A stretch of 13,311 bases of DNA from HGM20899 sp964615195. GTDB taxonomy: Bacteria > Pseudomonadota > Gammaproteobacteria > Enterobacterales > Succinivibrionaceae. Under the pieces are notes generated by a model that was not told the origin of the DNA, did no database searches, and was given only the letters and a program-made list of their open reading frames with translations. A program made the translations under genes and the position numbers. The DNA is taken from NCBI GenBank assembly GCA_964615195.1, contig CAZTNG010000064.1, positions 1 through 13,311 on the forward strand, given 5' to 3'. Each line of letters starts with the position of its first letter. Position 1 is the first letter of the stretch. Positions 8,632 through 13,311 of the stretch are shown here, piece after piece.

Positions 8632-8826
8632 CCTTAATTATGCATTACACTCAATAAATTCAAATCTTCCGTAAAGATCAAATTATTCCTATAATTTATT
8701 TCTACAATAAATTTAATCTTATTAAAATTTATAAGATTTTTTGGAGTGAATATACTTAACCAAACGTTATTTCAATATTTATCATTACATGCTTAACGCA
8801 TCACATATATCAAATAAAACATATAT

Positions 8827-8832
8827 TATAAT
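8827..8832 (+). promoter_or_regulatory. Possible -10 box of the lipoprotein gene
   Basis: A consensus TATAAT lies 47 bp before the lipoprotein ATG. No convincing -35 is present, and in sequence this AT-rich such a hexamer may occur by chance. Confidence 0.3.
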
Positions 8833-8879
8833 TGTCTCTCTTAACAAATCTAAACAAAAAAAATATACACGGAATCATT

Positions 8880-9716
8880 ATGAGAAAACTGCAATTAACA
8901 ACTATTCTATTCTCTATTTTATTGTCGTCTACAGCTTGCAATAAGACATCTATAAATAATTCCCTAATTCTTGATGCTACTAATAGAGATACCCTAAGGA
9001 CTTCAACCACACAAATTACGAATGAATTAACAAAAACTAATCAAAGAGAAGAATTTATTCAAGCATTGGATTATTTTAAAGATCTATCTTTAATATCCTC
9101 AAACTATTATTTAACGACATGTCTTGAACCAAAATTTGATTCTGTTTTATACGTAAAAGATGCTGAAGGAAGAAACGATTATACACTTTCTGCTTTATCA
9201 AACATTCATGGATATACAGGTGAAGAAATATTAGCAAAATATCATGAATGCAAACTCCAAGATTTAAATTTAATAAAACAGTACTCAAAATCCATAAAAA
9301 TTAATGATATAAAAACTGAAGTTAGATTTAATAATGATTTAGAAAAGAATGAATACTTTATTACATTCAATGTAGAAAACCAAAGCAATGTAGACTTCGA
9401 AATATTAAAAATTACAGCGACTCTTGTTAATACAAATAACCAACCTTTATTTGCAAACTATGCTTATTATACTAATGATTCTTTCAAAAAAAGCTTATAT
9501 CATGGTAAAAACAGAACAATGTTTACTGTCTATAGTGCAAATGATATAAAAAATATCGATGATTTAAAAACAAGCAACTTAAAAATTTATATTTCTGAAC
9601 TAAGATTAGCAAAAGATTATGAAGCAGAAACTCGTAATAAAATAATAGCTAACCAAAATTCAGAAACAATGATATTTGATTCAACTTCTAAAACATCTAA
9701 CAATTTAGATTTTTAA
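8880..9716 (+). CDS. Putative lipoprotein with an N-terminal DUF6694-like segment
   Basis: 278 residues. The ATG at 8880 is preceded by cggaatcatt, a usable ribosome binding site, and opens a lipoprotein signal peptide: MRK, hydrophobic core LTTILFSILL, and SSTAC with the lipidated cysteine at position 20. An earlier in-frame start at 8832 would bury this signal and is rejected. The serine at -3 of the lipobox is less common than leucine. Residues about 30-75 (LDATNRDTLRTSTTQI...REEFIQALDYF) and the later SALSNIHGYTGEEILAKYHE resemble DUF6694 lipoproteins. From about 150 a second part (IKTEVRFNNDLEKNEYFITFNVENQSNVDFEILKITATL) looks like a beta-sandwich with the alternating pattern of extracytoplasmic Ig-like or FxLYD-type domains. 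Function is unknown. It is transcribed alone, divergent from the SPFH gene. Confidence 0.85.
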   Translation: MRKLQLTTILFSILLSSTACNKTSINNSLILDATNRDTLRTSTTQITNELTKTNQREEFIQALDYFKDLSLISSNYYLTTCLEPKFDSVLYVKDAEGRNDYTLSALSNIHGYTGEEILAKYHECKLQDLNLIKQYSKSIKINDIKTEVRFNNDLEKNEYFITFNVENQSNVDFEILKITATLVNTNNQPLFANYAYYTNDSFKKSLYHGKNRTMFTVYSANDIKNIDDLKTSNLKIYISELRLAKDYEAETRNKIIANQNSETMIFDSTSKTSNNLDF

Positions 9717-9784
9717 TAAAGATACCTTTAGGTATGTCAGTCATATCACTATTTAAAAAAACTAACATTACAAATGTATTCTAG

Positions 9785-9808
9785 GTAAGGCTCAATTAAG
9801 AGCCTTAT
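9785..9808 (+). terminator. Hairpin terminator after the lipoprotein gene
   Basis: An eight-bp perfect stem (taaggctc at 9786-9793, gagcctta at 9800-9807) closes a six-base loop and can add one G-T pair. It lies 69 bp after the stop. The following bases are ctactaatattgtt, T-rich but without a run, so termination strength is uncertain. Confidence 0.55.
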
Positions 9809-9947
9809 CTACTAATATTGTTAATTTTAAATAAATGGAAAAACAAACAATATTTTTAATACACTAACTATCAATTCCTATTATTTACAATAATCCTGCA
9901 TAAACAATATTCAAATAAAAAATATTGAATCGATCAAAAAAAAAGCA

Positions 9948-9972
9948 TATATTTCAATGAACGTGAAATATA
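9948..9972 (+). promoter_or_regulatory. Inverted repeat just upstream of the ribosome binding site of the first secreted paralogue
   Basis: tatatttca (9948-9956) and tgaaatata (9964-9972) are perfect nine-bp arms around atgaacg. The repeat ends seven bases before the agga ribosome binding site of the gene at 9989. It could be an operator near the start point or a weak leader hairpin. The second paralogue has no matching copy at the same place. Confidence 0.4.
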
Positions 9973-9988
9973 AGAAAAGGAATTCATT

Positions 9989-10822
9989 ATGAACAAGTTT
10001 CAGGTTGCATTATTAAGTACACTATTAGTAGCTAATTTTAATTTTTTAAATGCTTATGCATATGAACTTGTTGGCGACGAAGATGAAGCAGGTAATTCTG
10101 CAACATTGGTAACACCTATGGCTAACAGCATCAAGCTAGCAATTTTAGCCAAAGATGCAAATGCTCTTGCAAAGTTCATGTCATATCCTATTGATCTAAA
10201 AGTTAAAGATCAAGAAGTTCATTTTGATTCAAAAGAAGATTTTATCAATGCAAAAATATCCTTTAATGATCTGTTTTCAGAAAAGCAACAAAAGGAATTA
10301 GAAGAAAGTGCAAAAGATACTTCTTGTTGCGAATTTGTGGGGTGGAGAGGCGCAATGCTTGCTAATGGCATTATTTGGTTTGATGATGCAGGTATTACAG
10401 GAATGAACAATGACCCAGGTGTTAAATTAAAGCCTATACAATTCTGTAAGGAAGATGAATACAATGCTGAAATACAACTTTATGGAAATTATTATTTTTC
10501 AATGGTTGGCGGAGAACAGACAGAAGCTACATTAACCAATGACGATGATGAAATGTCTATCAAAGTATCAGGTGAAAAAGATGCAATTCCTGAATTAAAA
10601 ATTGCTGGCAAAAAAACTAAATTAACAAAAGCAAAAGATAGTACTCAAAGGTTAGCTATTTATAATAGTGGTAACCTACAAATAGCATTACTTCCTGAAG
10701 GTGATATTGATCAAAGCACTGGCAGTGATGGCAACATGTATGGGGAAAAAATAGTGATGTTCACTAAAGATTCAATTACCAATGAATGCAAACGTTCAGT
10801 TTTTCGTAAATCATCATATTAA
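9989..10822 (+). CDS. Secreted protein of unknown function, paralogue A
   Basis: 277 residues, exported. The ATG follows aaaaggaattcatt, one of the best ribosome binding sites here. A Sec signal peptide covers 1-24 (hydrophobic LLSTLLVANFNFL, cleavage expected after AYA). The mature part begins acidic (GDEDEAGNS). Residues about 43-97 (LAILAKDANALAKFMSYPIDL...DFINAKISFNDLFS) follow a pattern I know from exported bacterial proteins in which a KxAI..D...LA..I.YP segment precedes a helical F..LF. A second segment, CCEFVGWRGAMLANGIIWFDDAGITGMN (113-140), resembles the RGxMxxxGxIWF..xGI motif that accompanies it. Four cysteines (113, 114, 153, 267) suggest periplasmic disulfides. No catalytic residues are recognised. 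It is followed by its own hairpin and then a tandem diverged copy. Confidence 0.85.
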   Translation: MNKFQVALLSTLLVANFNFLNAYAYELVGDEDEAGNSATLVTPMANSIKLAILAKDANALAKFMSYPIDLKVKDQEVHFDSKEDFINAKISFNDLFSEKQQKELEESAKDTSCCEFVGWRGAMLANGIIWFDDAGITGMNNDPGVKLKPIQFCKEDEYNAEIQLYGNYYFSMVGGEQTEATLTNDDDEMSIKVSGEKDAIPELKIAGKKTKLTKAKDSTQRLAIYNSGNLQIALLPEGDIDQSTGSDGNMYGEKIVMFTKDSITNECKRSVFRKSSY

Positions 10823-10865
10823 GGTTAATAAAGCATCCTAAAGTACGTATTAGGAATTTTATAAG

Positions 10866-10896
10866 ACACAAATGGAGGTTAAACATCCATTTGTGT
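10866..10896 (+). terminator. Hairpin terminator after paralogue A
   Basis: A perfect 11-bp stem (acacaaatgga at 10866-10876, tccatttgtgt at 10886-10896) with a nine-base loop starts 43 bp past the stop. It is followed by aatgtgctttgtattatttta, T-rich. It suggests paralogues A and B are separate transcripts. Confidence 0.6.
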
Positions 10897-11048
10897 AATG
10901 TGCTTTGTATTATTTTATTAAAATATAAAATTTAATTTTTAATATTCATTGCATAAAAATAACATATTAAATACTAAACAAAAGTTAGTAAATTTAACCT
11001 TCTTTTAAAGGTTTACCAATATCTACCAATTATTGACGGAATATATTT

Positions 11049-11931
11049 ATGAACAAATGGAACACAGCGATATTAAGTACAATGCTTATTGTGAATTTTG
11101 CTTTCACTCCTGCATATGCTAGCATTGAAGGTTTTGCTTTTGAGGATGATGAGCAAGAACAAAGCGATGACATGAAAGAATATATCAAAGATATTTCTCC
11201 AATGTATAATAAATTAAAAAAAGCCATTCTTGCAGAAGACACTAATACTATTGGTAAATTAATAGAATACCCTATGGAATTTTATGTCCAAAATCGTTTA
11301 ATGCATTTTGAATCTTTTTCGGATTTTAAAAAAGCAAATATTAGCTTTGACGATCTTTTTTCAGCAGATACAAAAAAAATTGTTGATTTCAGAAGTTAAA
11401 AATCAACCATGTTGTTCACCTGTAGCAGAAAATGGTGCAGCAATAAATGAATTTATATTTTTTGAACCTAATGGTATTTATGCTATTCATAATAAAAATA
11501 AAGATAATTCTGCTACAACAGAATTCTTTAAAGAAAATCATATGCAAGGTTGTAATGAATACAATGCAGAAATAAATTATTTTTCACAAATTGGATTAAT
11601 TAATTTATTTAGCGATCCCGCAGTAATGAGTGAAAATCAAATTTTTGAATTTGATAATTATAAAGTAATCTATAAAGCTGGTTCTACAGTACCTACCCAA
11701 TTATTCAAGAATGGGCAAAATATTAAATTAAATCGTGTTACCTATAGTACTAATCAGGTACCTATATTCAAAACAGAAATAGGCACAATCGCCTTCATAC
11801 TAGAAGGAAATGATAGTTTTGAGCGTGGTCCTAGCATCGATAGAGTGACTTTTTTTATAAATTTTGAAAATAATGATTCTTGTGTTCGTGGTGAACTTTC
11901 AACATATAATAAAAATTTAAGAAGATATTAA
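11049..11931 (+). pseudogene. Secreted protein paralogue B, split by a +1 frameshift in an A8 tract
   Basis: The first frame (11049-11399) encodes 116 residues: a signal peptide MNKWNTAILSTMLIVNFAFTPAYA like that of paralogue A, then KKAILAEDTNTIGKLIEYPMEF and the F..DLFS segment. It stops soon after an A8 run at 11372-11379. The frame one base later continues open to the TAA at 11929-11931. Dropping one A gives a 293-residue protein that aligns with paralogue A without a gap across the junction (19 residues from FS to CC in both). All four cysteines are kept (121, 122, 168, 278), as is EYNAEI (170-175). The tryptophans of paralogue A's WRGAM...IIWF segment are absent. The ribosome binding site is cggaa. 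Pseudogene, phase-variable gene, slippage-expressed gene and sequencing error are all possible. Confidence 0.8.
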
Positions 11932-11979
11932 ATCCCATTTAATCACTATAGATGACATTAGTTGTTTATATCATAAACT

Positions 11980-12020
11980 TAGCTATCCTAAGCACATGTT
12001 TCTTCCAAACAGGGTAGCTA
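11980..12020 (+). terminator. Possible terminator after paralogue B
   Basis: tagctatcct (11980-11989) pairs with agggtagcta (12011-12020) over ten positions with one G-T pair, enclosing a 21-base loop, and is followed by gttt. The long loop and short T-run make it a moderate candidate. Confidence 0.4.
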
Positions 12021-12149
12021 GTTTAAAACCTTACACCAATTTCTTATATTTTTGGGTATTCATTTTTTGTCAAATTATAATCTAATATTCAGCAGAAAAT
12101 ATATAAACACTTAAGTTTAAATAGCGTTTAATTATGTAAAATACATTAT

Positions 12150-12177
12150 TTGCATTATGTAATAATAAGATTAAAAT
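12150..12177 (+). promoter_or_regulatory. Possible promoter of the transporter gene (TTGCAT-N16-TAAAAT)
   Basis: TTGCAT (12150-12155) and TAAAAT (12172-12177) are 16 nt apart, with a start point expected near 12184 and a leader of about 39 nt. A second -10 candidate TATAAT at 12076-12081 has TTGGGT 18 nt upstream. Both are weak calls in very AT-rich DNA. Confidence 0.35.
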
Positions 12178-12222
12178 AAACAAAATAATTATTTTTTAGA
12201 CAATGAAAATAAGAGAATAAAA

Positions 12223-13179
12223 ATGTCTTTTCTAAAAATTTTAAGTACGATATTAGCTAAATATACAGCTTTATTTGTAATTGGTATTGCTATACTAACC
12301 TACTTCTATCCAGAGTTATGCAGTTGGGTTAAAGGAAATGCACAAACAGTAATTCTAGGTATCATCATGTTATCAATGGGCATGACGTTAAGCACCCAAG
12401 ATTATAAAATATTAGCCCAACGCCCATTTGATATTCTAATTGGTGCTATTGCTCAATTTACAATTATGCCTTTTATTGCAATAACCATAGCAACAAGCTT
12501 TAATCTTTCACCAGGACTAACATTAGGACTTGTACTCGTGGGTTGCTGCCCTGGAGGAGTTTCTTCTAATATTATGAGTTTTTTATGCAAAGGAGACGTT
12601 GCATTTTCAGTTGGTATGACTACTGTATCAACATTAGTAGCCCCAATTGCAACTCCTATAATTACAAACTTATTAATTGGACAATCTATAGATATGGACC
12701 CTTGGGGTATGTTTATCTTTATGCTAATAGCAATACTTTTACCTGTAGCTATTGGTTCAAGCCTTAATATTTGCTTTAATACTAAGAAATTCTTTCAAGA
12801 TTTAAGAGCGTTGATGCCGGGTGTAGCAGTAATAGGCTTTGCACTTATAGTTGGTGGAGTAGTTGCTGTACACGGTAAAAAATTCCTTGAATCAGGACTA
12901 ATAATATTTGCATGTATATTCTTACACAATAGCTTAGGCTATATTTTAGGATTTATTGCTGCAACAGTATTTAAAATGAATTATGCAAAACGCAAAACTT
13001 TAGCAATTGAAGTTGGGGTGCAAAATGCGGGACTTGCAACAGCTCTTTGTGGTAAATTCTTTCCAACTTCTGCAGAAGCTGCAATTGCCTCAGCAGTTTC
13101 TTGTGTTTGGCATTCGATCTCAGGAACAATTTTAGCAAATGCATTCTTGTGGTACGACAAAAGAAAGCAAAAAAAATAG
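12223..13179 (+). CDS. BASS-family sodium-coupled transporter (PanS/YocS-like)
   Basis: 318 residues, a polytopic inner-membrane protein of the bile acid:sodium symporter family with about nine to ten hydrophobic segments. Family marks: IAQFTIMPF (76-84) with Q78, the GLVLVGCCPGGVSSNIMSFLCKGDVAFS stretch (102-129) with S114, S115 and N116, MTTVSTLVAPIATP (132-145), and EVGVQNAGLATAL (263-275) with E263, Q267 and N268. By comparison with the Neisseria ASBT structure these positions match the two sodium sites and the crossover helices, so sodium coupling is likely retained. In bacteria this subgroup imports small organic anions; Salmonella PanS takes up ketopantoate, but the substrate here cannot be read from sequence. 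The ATG has agag seven bases upstream. No neighbouring pathway gene narrows the substrate, and no clear terminator follows. Confidence 0.92.
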   Translation: MSFLKILSTILAKYTALFVIGIAILTYFYPELCSWVKGNAQTVILGIIMLSMGMTLSTQDYKILAQRPFDILIGAIAQFTIMPFIAITIATSFNLSPGLTLGLVLVGCCPGGVSSNIMSFLCKGDVAFSVGMTTVSTLVAPIATPIITNLLIGQSIDMDPWGMFIFMLIAILLPVAIGSSLNICFNTKKFFQDLRALMPGVAVIGFALIVGGVVAVHGKKFLESGLIIFACIFLHNSLGYILGFIAATVFKMNYAKRKTLAIEVGVQNAGLATALCGKFFPTSAEAAIASAVSCVWHSISGTILANAFLWYDKRKQKK

Positions 13180-13311
13180 AATTTAATGAAGTTACTAAAA
13201 AAAAGAATAACATAAATTCATAAACGTACCTAACCGCATTAATCACTCAAATGTTTGTAAGCGTATTAGCAATTAGCGTTAATTTTTAAAATTGACTTTT
13301 GGGTATTGATG
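13180..13311. other. End of window, no gene recognised
   Basis: 132 bp after the transporter. There is no stem-loop with a T-run. TTGACT at 13292-13297 could be a -35 box of a gene beyond the window. The 11-mer ttttgggtatt at 13297-13307 also occurs at 12050-12060. Confidence 0.4.

Noticed and set aside
8832..8879. Upstream in-frame extension of the lipoprotein gene
   Set aside because: It has no ribosome binding site and would place 16 residues before an evident lipoprotein signal peptide; the ATG at 8880 has cggaa upstream.
11308..11931. Reading the distal part of paralogue B as an independent gene starting at 11308
   Set aside because: The first residues in that frame overlap the upstream coding frame and do not resemble paralogue A; similarity begins only after the A8 tract, which identifies a frameshift and not a separate gene.
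12971..13246. Antisense open frames across the transporter, the cyclase, paralogue A and other genes
   Set aside because: They lie inside strongly supported genes on the other strand, show no family resemblance and have no ribosome binding sites.
4118..13273. The 9-mer attagcaat at 4118-4126, 7438-7446 and 13265-13273 as a shared operator
   Set aside because: Only the first copy is part of a perfect palindrome; the second is a weak 5-bp repeat and the third is irregular. A few copies of such an A/T-rich 9-mer are not far from chance.
12050..13307. Short direct repeat ttttgggtatt (12050-12060 and 13297-13307) flanking the transporter gene as a mobile-element or attachment-site signal
   Set aside because: Eleven bases is too short, and there is no transposase, integrase or inverted terminal repeat nearby.

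Overview
The window is AT-rich (roughly one third G+C) bacterial DNA, most likely from a gammaproteobacterium. The evidence is a full-length HrpA-type DEAH helicase with the long C-terminal extension, a tRNA-Val(GAC) nearly identical to the enterobacterial one, a diguanylate cyclase with an N-terminal module common in gammaproteobacteria, and a DUF6694-like lipoprotein. A low-GC member of Succinivibrionaceae or a relative would fit, but that is only a guess. A run of ten Ns shows that this is a scaffolded draft or metagenome assembly.

Layout. (1) 63-4047, minus: hrpA, split on paper by an assembly gap at 3669-3678; removing the gap, 33 nt of foreign-looking sequence and one copy of a 15-bp duplication restores a 1308-residue protein. 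(2) 4048-4563: a divergent intergenic region with an hrpA promoter and a perfect 14-bp inverted repeat touching its -35 box. (3) 4564-5649, plus: a soluble diguanylate cyclase with a hairpin after the stop. (4) 5920-5996, minus: tRNA-Val(GAC) with CCA encoded and a good promoter. (5) 6115-7426, minus: a DUF6273-type protein of unknown function downstream of a MddA/YncA-like GNAT acetyltransferase. (6) 7676-8584, minus: a membrane-anchored SPFH/prohibitin-family protein with a terminator after it and an extended -10 promoter before it. (7) 8880-9716, plus: a lipoprotein. (8) 9989-10822 and 11049-11931, plus: two tandem paralogous secreted proteins with four conserved cysteines; the second is broken by one extra A in an A8 tract. 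(9) 12223-13179, plus: a BASS/PanS-like sodium-coupled transporter.

Most genes appear to be single transcription units separated by 110-520 bp with hairpin terminators, so there is little operon structure and I see no multi-gene defence, mobile or biosynthetic system. There is no integrase, transposase, CRISPR array or phage gene. The most informative non-routine signals are the A8 frameshift in the duplicated secreted protein, the palindrome next to the hrpA promoter, and the reconstructable assembly fault inside hrpA.
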